Source of the DNA: a bacterium
GTDB lineage: Bacteria; Campylobacterota; Campylobacteria; Campylobacterales; Sulfurimonadaceae
NCBI GenBank assembly: GCA_018824305.1
Contig: JAHJGM010000009.1
Coordinates: forward strand, 62,001 to 126,000
Direction of reading: 5' to 3'
DNA: 64,000 bases
Shown here: piece by piece, positions 7,611 to 15,596 of the stretch
Position numbering within the stretch: the stretch's first letter is position 1
How the letters are laid out: every line of letters starts with the position of its first letter
Position numbers and translations under genes: made by a program
The notes under the pieces: generated by a model
Told to the model about the DNA's origin: nothing
Seen by the model: only the letters and a program-made list of their open reading frames with translations
Database searches by the model: none

Positions 7611-9286
7611 TGAGCACGAAAAAAATTGTCATAGACCCGATAACAAGAATAGAAGGGCATTTACGAGCCGAAGTAGAAGTAGATGAAGATGGAGTCGTTC
7701 AAGAAGCGTATGTCAGCGGGCAGCTTTTTCGCGGGATAGAAGTCATATTAAAAGGCAGAGATCCTCGTGATGCAGGACTTTTAGCCGGCAGGATATGCGG
7801 TGTTTGTACAAATGTGCACTTTCGCGCTGCCATTACCTCCGTGGAAGACGCCTACAAGATAGAACCGCCAAAAAATGCCCAGATCATACGAGACCTGATT
7901 ACGATGGCGCTTTTTATCCAAGACCATGTGGTGCATTTTTATCATCTTCACTCTTTGGATTTTGTCGATGTGACAAGTGCGCTACAGGCAGATCCGAAGC
8001 TGACATCAAAGGAAGCCGATAAATACTCTGACCATCCATTTAGAAACTCCGACACGCACTATGAGGCGGTGCTAACAAAACTTCAAAACTTTGTCAAAGC
8101 GGGAAAACTCGGACCTTTTAACAATGGATACTGGGGACATAAAGATTATAGACTTAACCCTGAGCAAAATTTGATTCTTATCTCTCACTATTTGGAAGCT
8201 TTAGAGTTTCAAGCGACCATGGGCAAGGCTGTGGCGATATTTGGAGCCAAGTCTTCGCATCCTCAGACACAAGTCGTAGGCGGTGTCACAAGTGTTGCCG
8301 ATATGCTGAACCCCCAAAGGTTAAACGATTATCTGTTTGTGATAAAAGAGGCAAAAGAGTTTATCAACCGTGCGTATCTGCCGGATATGAAGATCATTGC
8401 TTCGGCTTACCGTGATGAGATGAAAGCGGGGCTCGGTCGAGCTAATGGCAATTTTTTATGTGTAGGCGGATATGAGTTTGAAGATGACCAAAGACTGTTT
8501 TGCAACGGAGTGATCTATGGACATGATTTTAGCAAGATAGAAGAGTTTGACGAGAGTCTCATAAGTGAAGAGATCGATCGCGCTTGGTACAGCGGAGAGG
8601 GCAGAGCAAATGAAGTCTGCTACACAGACCTCAATGAAGACGGAAGCCTCAAAACAGCGAAAAACGATGACAAATATTCATGGATAAAAGCTCCGAGATA
8701 CGACGGCAAGACGATGGAAACAGGACCGCTTGCAAGGATACTCATTAGCTATTCAAAAGATAATCAGCTTATAAAGTCTTTTGTGGATGAGTTTTTAAAT
8801 GAGACGGATTTGGAACTCATAGACCTCTCTTCCACCGTGGGTAGAAACTGTGCAAGAGCCATCGAGACGAACTATATCTGCGAATATATCTTTAAACTTG
8901 TCTCACGTTTAATCCAAAATATTAAGTATTACGATACGGAGACTTGGACGAAATATGACTTCAATTCACTAGAAAAAAGTGCAAAAGGAAGGGCGTTTTT
9001 TGAGGTGCCGCGCGGTGTCTTGTCCCACTTTGTTAATATAGAGAATGAGAAGATAGGAAACTATTCAGTCATAGCACCTACGACTTGGAACGCATCACCA
9101 AAGAACTTTGATGGCAAGCGTGGTGCTTATGAAGAGGCTTTGGTCGGGATCAAGATAGAAGACACCTCTAAACCGCTTGAAGTATTGAGAGTCTTGCACT
9201 CTTTTGACCCGTGTCTTGCATGTGCCGTACATGTGATCGATGCAAAGGGTAGAGAACTCAGTAGTTATAAGATAAAAACACTATGA
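7610..9286 (+). CDS. [NiFe]-hydrogenase large subunit, group 1-like, partner of the fusion protein
   Basis: The protein has 558 residues and both nickel-binding motifs: GRICGVCTNVH near the N terminus and FDPCLACAVH near the C terminus. The latter is followed by an extension (VIDAKG...) that a maturation protease must remove after the His. It is a clear paralogue of HydB at 23582 (shared VDPITRIEGHLR, FRGIE.ILKGRDPRD, HDHLVHFYHLH-like stretches), so the pair probably arose by duplication of a periplasmic hydrogenase. Its start codon overlaps the fusion gene's stop (TGATG). Without a Tat signal on its small-subunit partner it should stay in the cytoplasm. No cytochrome b gene follows; instead the next gene overlaps by four bases and begins the Ech-like membrane complex. 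Confidence 0.93.
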   Translation: MSTKKIVIDPITRIEGHLRAEVEVDEDGVVQEAYVSGQLFRGIEVILKGRDPRDAGLLAGRICGVCTNVHFRAAITSVEDAYKIEPPKNAQIIRDLITMALFIQDHVVHFYHLHSLDFVDVTSALQADPKLTSKEADKYSDHPFRNSDTHYEAVLTKLQNFVKAGKLGPFNNGYWGHKDYRLNPEQNLILISHYLEALEFQATMGKAVAIFGAKSSHPQTQVVGGVTSVADMLNPQRLNDYLFVIKEAKEFINRAYLPDMKIIASAYRDEMKAGLGRANGNFLCVGGYEFEDDQRLFCNGVIYGHDFSKIEEFDESLISEEIDRAWYSGEGRANEVCYTDLNEDGSLKTAKNDDKYSWIKAPRYDGKTMETGPLARILISYSKDNQLIKSFVDEFLNETDLELIDLSSTVGRNCARAIETNYICEYIFKLVSRLIQNIKYYDTETWTKYDFNSLEKSAKGRAFFEVPRGVLSHFVNIENEKIGNYSVIAPTTWNASPKNFDGKRGAYEEALVGIKIEDTSKPLEVLRVLHSFDPCLACAVHVIDAKGRELSSYKIKTL

Positions 9287-11043
9287 CTCCCTACAGCATT
9301 CTTATTGTATCGCCTTTGGTTTTTGCATTGGTCGTATTAGTGGGCAATGCTGTTGTTAGAAATATATTTACTATCATCTTTGTTATCGGTTTAAGTGCTT
9401 TGAGTCTTGGCAATATTGCACTTTTTAGCATATCGTCTGAACTCCATCTGTCACATTTATTTCATAATCTATTTATTTTACTTGATATTATTGTTCTTTT
9501 CTACTTTCTTTGGCGGGGTGTTGTCTCTAAACACTCTTTAGTGATCATATTGGCACTGCTGCAGATCGTTCTTTACGGTGTAGTCATTACGTTGTCCCCT
9601 AAACTTATTTCAAGTGATATTTTAGTCGATCAAATATCTTCGATCATGTATCTTGTCATAAATATGGTCGGCGGTATCATCATCGTGTATGCACTCAAAT
9701 ATATAGAGAGCGAAGAGTTCTCAAGGCTAAAGAAAAACGGTTTTATTGCGATGCTTTTTTTCTTTTTGGCTGTGATGAACTTTATCGTTTCTACCAATAA
9801 TATAGAGATATTTTTCCTGCTTTTTGAACTTACGACGCTCTGTTCTTATATTCTTATCGGCTACAGAAACGATGAGGTCTCGGTAAAAAATGCATTGAAA
9901 GCTCTTTGGATGAATCAGATAGGCGGGGTGGCTATTTTGGTAGCTTTACTCGTTTCTATACTGCAATATGACACAGTATACTTTAATATCCTAATACGTA
10001 TTATAGATGTAAACTACCTGTTACCTATAGTTTTCTTGGCGATTGCGGCATTTGTCAAGGGAGCGAGTATTCCCTTTGACAAATGGCTTATCGGAGCCAT
10101 GGTGGCACCTACACCCGTGAGTGCGATCTTGCATAGTGCGACGATGGTAAAGATCGCTCCATACCTTATGTTAAAACTGGCACCGGCTATGAGCGGATTT
10201 GTCTCTATCACAGTGACTTTAATCGGTACCTTTGTATTTTTTGCGGCAACGCTTATCGCTTTAAGCAAGGATTATTTTAAAGAGATACTCGGTTATTCCA
10301 CTATCGCACTGCTTGCTTTGATGATGAGTCTGGCAGCCATAGGAACTCCTGAGGCCATAACGGCATGTATACTCCTTATCATGTTCCATGCCGTCTCAAA
10401 AGCATTGCTGTTTTTGCAAGCGGGTATACTGGAAAAAAACTTTCATCTAAAATATGTCAATGACATTAACGGCTTAGTAAACCACTCAAAGCTCGTAGTG
10501 TTTTTCATAATCGTGGGTTTTGCTTCTTTGACGCTTCCTCCATTTGGCGTGTTTATCGGCAAGTTTATGGCGATCGAGTCTATTTCAAAAGAATTGCTAA
10601 TGCATCCCCTTTATGTTTTCGCACTTATCTTTTTGGCACTTGGCAGTGTCGTTATGACACTGCTTTATTTTAAAGTCGTGGCAAAACTGTTTGCAAAAGA
10701 CGTTGATCTGAAACTTCCGCATGTAGAGATATCAAAGTTTTATACCATCCCCTCATTTTTACTTTTGATATTGCTTTTCATAGGGATAGCCATAAGTTTT
10801 GAAAGAGAGTTCTTAAGCTCGGCGCAGATCATCGTGCCTTTGGTCTTGATACTTTTGATCCCGATCTTGTTCTCGACACTGCTGTTTAAAAATGCCCACA
10901 GGGTAAAAGAGTATAACTGTGGTGAAAAAGATGGACTGAAACTGGGGATGTATTACTTCTATCTGACTGAGCGTACTACAAAGAGCATTAGTGCTGTGAG
11001 TATCATCGGGCTGTTGATACTCATCATAGGAGTATTGTTATGA
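9283..11043 (+). CDS. echA: Ech/Coo-type hydrogenase membrane subunit, NuoL/antiporter-like
   Basis: The protein has 586 residues and about 15 predicted membrane helices, with the proton-antiporter (Proton_antipo_M) signature around KGASIPFDKWLIGAM and APTPVSAILHSATMV. A conserved Glu is in FELTTLCSY and a Lys in KALWMNQIGG, the residues proposed for ion translocation in this family. The end (EYNCGEKDG...YFYLTE) resembles EchA. It pumps or admits ions in a membrane-bound group 4 hydrogenase. It overlaps the upstream hydrogenase large subunit and the downstream gene by ATGA. The order NuoL-, NuoH-, NuoB-, NuoC-, NuoD-, ferredoxin-like matches echABCDEF. The name is by analogy; a Coo-type name would be equally defensible. 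Confidence 0.85.
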   Translation: MTPYSILIVSPLVFALVVLVGNAVVRNIFTIIFVIGLSALSLGNIALFSISSELHLSHLFHNLFILLDIIVLFYFLWRGVVSKHSLVIILALLQIVLYGVVITLSPKLISSDILVDQISSIMYLVINMVGGIIIVYALKYIESEEFSRLKKNGFIAMLFFFLAVMNFIVSTNNIEIFFLLFELTTLCSYILIGYRNDEVSVKNALKALWMNQIGGVAILVALLVSILQYDTVYFNILIRIIDVNYLLPIVFLAIAAFVKGASIPFDKWLIGAMVAPTPVSAILHSATMVKIAPYLMLKLAPAMSGFVSITVTLIGTFVFFAATLIALSKDYFKEILGYSTIALLALMMSLAAIGTPEAITACILLIMFHAVSKALLFLQAGILEKNFHLKYVNDINGLVNHSKLVVFFIIVGFASLTLPPFGVFIGKFMAIESISKELLMHPLYVFALIFLALGSVVMTLLYFKVVAKLFAKDVDLKLPHVEISKFYTIPSFLLLILLFIGIAISFEREFLSSAQIIVPLVLILLIPILFSTLLFKNAHRVKEYNCGEKDGLKLGMYYFYLTERTTKSISAVSIIGLLILIIGVLL

Positions 11044-11864
11044 TAGAGATACTTTTGATACTTTTTGCTCCTATATTGGGCGGTCTTGTCTACGGATTTG
11101 AGAGAGTGGTAAGGGCACGTATGCAAAACAGACAAGGGCCTCCTCTTTTACAGCCCTTTTATGACATGTATAAACTTATAGATAAGCAGAGCTTCATCGT
11201 CAACCCGTATCATTCTATTTTGGGTGTGATGCATTTTTTGACTTTGTGGGCGGTCGTGGCGTTTGTTATCCTCGGAGGCAATCTCCTTTATATCGTATTC
11301 TTACATCTGCTCTCAGTCATCTTTATCATTCTTGCCGGTTTTAGCGTGAACTCTATCTATTCTCACATCGGTTCAAACAGAGAACTTTTGGCGACTCTTG
11401 CTTACGAGCCTGTTTTAGTGATGCTCTCAGTCGGCTTTTTTATGCTTAACGGCAGTTTTGATATATCTGTTATCAGAGAACATACATCATCTATCTTTCC
11501 GCTTTTCTTGCTCTTTTTGGCTTTTTTACTCGTGATACCGATCAAGCTGAAAAAGTCTCCTTTTGACGCTTCTGAAGCACATCAAGAGATAGTCGGCGGT
11601 GTCGAGATCGAGTTTAGCGGAGTGTTCTTCGAGTTCATATATATGGCAAAATGGCTTGAGTATGTCTTTATCTATCTTCTGCTTTTGTTGTTTGCGGGCA
11701 ACAATATAATCCTCGGAGCAGGTTTGGCAGTCGCTGTTTTCTTTTTGGTAAATCTGGTGGACAACTCCACTGCAAGGGTCAAGATGGTGCATCTTGTTAA
11801 GATAGTATTAGGTATCGGCGTGACGCTTGGTATGTTAAATCTTTTAGGACTCGGTTATGTTTGA
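11040..11864 (+). CDS. echB: Ech/Coo-type hydrogenase membrane subunit, NuoH-like
   Basis: The protein has 274 residues and about eight membrane helices. It contains the NuoH/HycD hallmark stretches RARMQNRQGPPLLQPFYD near residue 25 and KKSPFDASEAHQEIVGG around residue 178, which form the loop contacting the Fe-S arm. This subunit anchors the peripheral hydrogenase to the antiporter-like module. It overlaps its neighbours on both sides (ATGA upstream, 8 bases downstream). Confidence 0.9.
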   Translation: MIEILLILFAPILGGLVYGFERVVRARMQNRQGPPLLQPFYDMYKLIDKQSFIVNPYHSILGVMHFLTLWAVVAFVILGGNLLYIVFLHLLSVIFIILAGFSVNSIYSHIGSNRELLATLAYEPVLVMLSVGFFMLNGSFDISVIREHTSSIFPLFLLFLAFLLVIPIKLKKSPFDASEAHQEIVGGVEIEFSGVFFEFIYMAKWLEYVFIYLLLLLFAGNNIILGAGLAVAVFFLVNLVDNSTARVKMVHLVKIVLGIGVTLGMLNLLGLGYV

Positions 11865-12390
11865 TCTTAAAAAATACAGAAAAAAATCTCCCTGGATACT
11901 CCACTATAATGCAGGCAGCTGTAACGGATGCGATATCGAGATACTCGCCTGTCTTTCTCCAAAGTATGACTTGGAGAGATTTGGTGTTATCAATACGGGA
12001 AATCCAAAGCAGTCGGATATCTTTTTGGTGACAGGTCCCGTTACATTTCGGACAAGAGAGAGACTTGTAGAACTCTACACTCAGATGCCGGAACCAAAAG
12101 TGGTCATAGCCGTAGGAAGCTGTGCATGTACGGGATGTGTGTTTAGAGATATGTACAACGTGGAAGTCGGGATCGACAGATATATTCCTGTGGATGTCTA
12201 TGTACCGGGATGCGCGTCATCTCCGGAACTCATCATCGACGGAGTGGTAAAAGGGTTGGAGATACTGGAACAAAAAACCAAAGAGATGGAAAAACCGTTC
12301 AAGCTGTTTAAAGAGGCGACGACCGATGACGGCATCGTAAACAGACGCCACAGCGCACTGAAAGTAGGGGAAGACGATGCAAAAGATTGA
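11857..12390 (+). CDS. echC: Ech/Coo-type hydrogenase small subunit, NuoB-like
   Basis: The protein has 177 residues and binds the proximal [4Fe-4S] cluster of the group 4 hydrogenase. Visible ligands are CNGC (in AGSCNGCDIE), a Cys in VGSCACTGC and a Cys in VPGCASSPE. It lacks the medial and distal cluster domains of group 1 small subunits, as expected for this family. RBS AGGA precedes the ATG, which lies inside the end of echB. The C-terminal 35 residues are charged and variable. Confidence 0.92.
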   Translation: MFDLKKYRKKSPWILHYNAGSCNGCDIEILACLSPKYDLERFGVINTGNPKQSDIFLVTGPVTFRTRERLVELYTQMPEPKVVIAVGSCACTGCVFRDMYNVEVGIDRYIPVDVYVPGCASSPELIIDGVVKGLEILEQKTKEMEKPFKLFKEATTDDGIVNRRHSALKVGEDDAKD

Positions 12391-12724
12391 GGTCTCATTA
12401 GAGAACGTACGAGACGAAATAAAAAAGTTTTATGATTACAAGCAGTGGCATTTTCTTACTCTTAACGGCTTGGCACTTGCAGATGAAAAAATGGAAGTCC
12501 AGTGGATATTTTCCAAGTATGAGGCGATGGATGAGATAGTTATCTACTATGCCGTTATAGATTACAACGAGATCATCCCCTCGGTCGTAGATATGATACC
12601 CTCAGCGATCATCTCGCAGCGTGAACTGGTAGATATGTTCGGTGTGCAGGTCGAGGGCAGCGAAAAAGGCTTGTATCTTGATGAGGATTCCCAAATGTCT
12701 CCTTTAAAAGGATGTTCGATATGA
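12377..12724 (+). CDS. echD: Ech/Coo-type hydrogenase subunit, NuoC-like
   Basis: The protein has 115 residues and shows the short NuoC/HycE-N-terminal fold. The conserved tail SQRELVDMFGVQVEGSEKG corresponds to the E-R-E-x-x-D-x-F-G motif of NuoC proteins. It is a peripheral subunit next to the NuoB/NuoD-like pair. It overlaps echC by 14 bases and the true start of echE by 4. Confidence 0.85.
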   Translation: MQKIEVSLENVRDEIKKFYDYKQWHFLTLNGLALADEKMEVQWIFSKYEAMDEIVIYYAVIDYNEIIPSVVDMIPSAIISQRELVDMFGVQVEGSEKGLYLDEDSQMSPLKGCSI

Positions 12725-13806
12725 AAAAGACGATAAATATCCCTTTAGGCTCGCAGCATATCTCCCTTTTAGAACCCGTGCGTTTCAAGTTCGAATGTGA
12801 GAACGAGAAGATCATCGGTGTCGATGCTGATGTGGGATTTGTGCACAGGGGAGTCGAAAAGGCGTGTACGACAAGTTTTAAGTTTGATGCTATCGGTTAT
12901 GTGGTCGCCAGAGTCTGCGGACTTTGCGCCATCACCCATTCACTTACCTATACTGCTGCGGTAGAAAAGCTTTTGGGAGCCCAGATCACATCCAAGGCAA
13001 AGTATCTAAGGATACTGCTCTTGGAACTCGACCGCATCCACTCTCACATGCTTTGTCTCTCCCACACCTGTGAAAATGCGGGTTTTGAGGCGATGTTTAT
13101 GCGAATCATGGGCGACAGAGAACACATTATGGAGATACAAGAACTCATCACCGGCAACAGGGTGCAGTTTGACTATATAAGCATCGGCGGGGTCAATAGA
13201 GATTTAGCCCCAGAGTCGGTACAAAAGATAAAAGAGAACCTTTATATCGTCAAACAAAAAGTACAGGGGTATATGGACGAGTTTACGAATAACTGGAGCC
13301 TCTCTTTAAAGTTCAAAGGCATAGGAATGTTGAGTCTTGACGATGCTTACATGTACAACGCCATAGGCCCGCTTGCCCGTGCTTCTGGACTGAGAATCGA
13401 TGTGCGAAACGAGATAGACTACCTTCCATATCATGAGGTCGGTTATAAGATGCAGACACATACGGATGGCGATATCAATGCAAGAAATCTGGTCAGACTC
13501 GCCGAGTTGGTAAACTCCATCGAGATGTGTGAGAACATTTTAAACGGACTGCCTGAAGGTGACATATTTACAAAGATAAAAGGCAAACCGCAAGGTGAGG
13601 CATTGATGCGTTTTGAGGCTCCGCGAGGGGAGTTGATGTACTATATAAAAGGCAACGGAAGTGCGATGCTTGAACGCGTTCGCATAAAAACACCGACATT
13701 TTCATGTATCCCGGCGTTTTCTCATATATTTTTAGGCGGGGATTATGCGGATGCTCCTGCAGTGCTGGCATCTTTTGATCCATGTATGTCGTGTACGGCT
13801 AAATAG
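12721..13806 (+). CDS. echE: Ech/Coo-type hydrogenase large subunit, NuoD-like, with intact Ni ligands
   Basis: The NuoD/HycE-type fold keeps both CxxC pairs that bind the Ni-Fe site: RVCGLCAITHS and FDPCMSCTAK. It is therefore a hydrogenase and not a complex I subunit. The protein ends right after the second motif, with no extension for a protease to remove, as in Ech and Coo enzymes. The ORF track starts at 12712. I prefer the ATG at 12721 (MKKTINIPLG) because AAAAGGA lies 9 bases upstream of it, and because this gives the ATGA overlap typical of this operon. Confidence 0.9.
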   Translation: MKKTINIPLGSQHISLLEPVRFKFECENEKIIGVDADVGFVHRGVEKACTTSFKFDAIGYVVARVCGLCAITHSLTYTAAVEKLLGAQITSKAKYLRILLLELDRIHSHMLCLSHTCENAGFEAMFMRIMGDREHIMEIQELITGNRVQFDYISIGGVNRDLAPESVQKIKENLYIVKQKVQGYMDEFTNNWSLSLKFKGIGMLSLDDAYMYNAIGPLARASGLRIDVRNEIDYLPYHEVGYKMQTHTDGDINARNLVRLAELVNSIEMCENILNGLPEGDIFTKIKGKPQGEALMRFEAPRGELMYYIKGNGSAMLERVRIKTPTFSCIPAFSHIFLGGDYADAPAVLASFDPCMSCTAK

Positions 13807-13815
13807 AGGTCAATT

Positions 13816-14217
13816 ATGTTTACATCATTCATAAAAGCATTGGCCAATCTTTTTAAAAAGCCGCAGACCATAGACTATCCCGTTACTCCAATAGCAAAAG
13901 ATAAAGAGTATAGAGGACTCATAGAGTACGGCGAGGAGTCATGTATCTATTGTCTCAAGTGTGAACATGCCTGTCCTCCTGGAGCTATTTTGTTTGTTCC
14001 TGTAGAAAATCCATCGACAAATGAAAAAAATAAAAAAGGGCTTGCATATAACTACAATCCCTATCTTTGTATCTACTGCGGAGAGTGCGTCAGAGCCTGC
14101 CCGAAACCTGAAGAAGCTCTTTGGCAAAGCAACAAAAAACCGGATGTCGCAGTGAAGAGTGATAATGTAAACTCAGGCTGGTTTGAACTTGAAAAACAGC
14201 ATAAAGAGCAATTGTAA
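13816..14217 (+). CDS. echF: Ech/Coo-type hydrogenase ferredoxin-like subunit
   Basis: The protein has 133 residues and carries two [4Fe-4S] binding motifs, CIYCLKCEHACP and CIYCGECVRACP, spaced as in HycF/EchF/NuoI proteins. It links soluble ferredoxin to the proximal cluster of EchC. It is the last gene of the run that began at 5193 and the only one separated from its predecessor by a gap (9 bases) rather than an overlap. Confidence 0.9.
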   Translation: MFTSFIKALANLFKKPQTIDYPVTPIAKDKEYRGLIEYGEESCIYCLKCEHACPPGAILFVPVENPSTNEKNKKGLAYNYNPYLCIYCGECVRACPKPEEALWQSNKKPDVAVKSDNVNSGWFELEKQHKEQL

Positions 14218-14222
14218 TTAAA

Positions 14223-14245
14223 ATATTACAATTCAAGTGTAATAT
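14223..14245. promoter_or_regulatory. Perfect 8-bp-arm palindrome ATATTACA-N7-TGTAATAT upstream of eno
   Basis: An inverted repeat with perfect arms and a 7-base spacer lies 6 bases after echF and 23 bases before eno. No T-tract follows, so an operator is more likely than a terminator. The right arm also resembles a -10 box for eno. The same half-site occurs in the fusion-operon promoter at 5121-5128. Confidence 0.5.
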
Positions 14246-14268
14246 GGGGACAAAGAAAAGGAGAGGTT

Positions 14269-15546
14269 ATGCAACACAACATCAAGAATATCAATGCTAT
14301 GGAGATACTAGATAGCAGAGGCAATCCGACGCTCAGAGTATTTGTCGAGTTAAACAGCGGTACTGTTTCGTCCGCTTCCGTACCTAGCGGAGCGAGTACG
14401 GGTGAGCATGAAGCTATTGAGCTTAGAGACGGCGATAAAAAGAGATACCATGGCAATGGCGTCTTAAAAGCGGTTCAAAACGTCAATGAGATAATCGCAC
14501 CCGATCTAGTAGGTATGAAAGTCTTTGATCAAAGCATAATCGATTATAAGATGATAGAACTAGACGGTACTGCAAATAAGGCAAATCTTGGTGCAAATGC
14601 AATCTTGGGCGTGTCAATGGCTGTTGCAAAAGCAGCTTCAATGCATAGCAAGACATCCCTATACAAATATTTAGGCGGAAGTAATGCCAGAAGAATTCCC
14701 GTACCGTGTATGAATATTTTAAACGGCGGAGCACATTCCGATAACAGTGTGGATTTTCAGGAGTTTATGGTGGTACCCCATGGCGCACCCACATTTAAAG
14801 AGGGTCTTAGATATGCAGCCGAGACATTTCATGAATTAAAAGCGATCCTAAAAGCAAAAAACAAAGCTACAAGTGTTGGAGACGAGGGTGGTTTTGCACC
14901 TGATCTTGATTCAAACGAAGAAGCGATAGAGTTGATACTAAAAGCGATAGAAAATGCGGGCTATAAGCCAGGGATAGATATTTCACTTGCCATAGACAGT
15001 GCTGCGAGTTCATTTTTGGCAAAAGGAAGTAACAACAGTTATGACTTAAAATGGTCAAAAGGCGGGTTGAAATCCAGTGATGAGATCATCGAGATGGCAA
15101 AAGCATGGGTAAAAAAATATCCTATTATCTTATGGGAAGACCCGCTGGGTGAAAATGATTGGGACGGATTTGCCAAATTTACAAAAGAGCTGGGTGGTAA
15201 GATCGAGGTAGTTGGAGACGATCTGTTTGTAACAAATACAAAATATATCAAAAAAGGTATAGAGAACAATAGTGCCAATGCATCTTTGATAAAACTCAAC
15301 CAAATAGGGACGGTAACAGAGACCATTGAAGCGATCAAGATGTGTCAAGAAGCGAATTGGAGAGCATTTGTCTCTCACAGATCAGGAGAAACAGGCGATA
15401 CATTCTTGGCAGATTTTGCCGTAGCAATGGGAACCGGGCATCTCAAAGCAGGTTCAAGCAGCAGAGGCGAAAGAATAGAAAAATACAATAGATTGCTTGA
15501 GATTGAAAGAGAGCTTGGAGAAACTGCACAATATTACTGGCAATAA
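14269..15546 (+). CDS. eno: Enolase
   Basis: The protein has 425 residues and is full length. Its landmarks are ILDSRGNPTLRV, PSGASTGEHEA, the metal-binding VGDEGGFAPD, LWEDPLGENDWDG, GDDLFVTN, and the active-site SHRSGETGDTFLAD. It interconverts 2-phosphoglycerate and phosphoenolpyruvate. The ribosome binding site AAAGGAGAGG is strong. It faces pyk, pgk and gap, which run the other way, and so completes a lower-glycolysis block next to the hydrogenases. Many Campylobacterota keep eno elsewhere in the chromosome (from memory), so this could be a second copy; the window cannot show that. Confidence 0.96.
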   Translation: MQHNIKNINAMEILDSRGNPTLRVFVELNSGTVSSASVPSGASTGEHEAIELRDGDKKRYHGNGVLKAVQNVNEIIAPDLVGMKVFDQSIIDYKMIELDGTANKANLGANAILGVSMAVAKAASMHSKTSLYKYLGGSNARRIPVPCMNILNGGAHSDNSVDFQEFMVVPHGAPTFKEGLRYAAETFHELKAILKAKNKATSVGDEGGFAPDLDSNEEAIELILKAIENAGYKPGIDISLAIDSAASSFLAKGSNNSYDLKWSKGGLKSSDEIIEMAKAWVKKYPIILWEDPLGENDWDGFAKFTKELGGKIEVVGDDLFVTNTKYIKKGIENNSANASLIKLNQIGTVTETIEAIKMCQEANWRAFVSHRSGETGDTFLADFAVAMGTGHLKAGSSSRGERIEKYNRLLEIERELGETAQYYWQ

Positions 15547-15557
15547 CCATTAATACT

Positions 15558-15580
15558 CTATAAGGAAAAAATCCTTATAG
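15558..15580. terminator. Stem-loop between convergent eno and pyk
   Basis: CTATAAGGA-AAAAA-TCCTTATAG is a perfect 9-bp stem with a 5-base loop, placed exactly between the two convergent stop codons. No long T-tract follows on either strand, so the termination strength is uncertain. Confidence 0.55.
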
Positions 15581-15596
15581 AAAGTAAGTTCTCATA

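Noticed and set aside
9283-14217. Respiratory complex I (nuo) genes
   Set aside because: The NuoD-like subunit keeps both CxxC nickel motifs and only six subunits are present, in the order of Ech/Coo hydrogenases.
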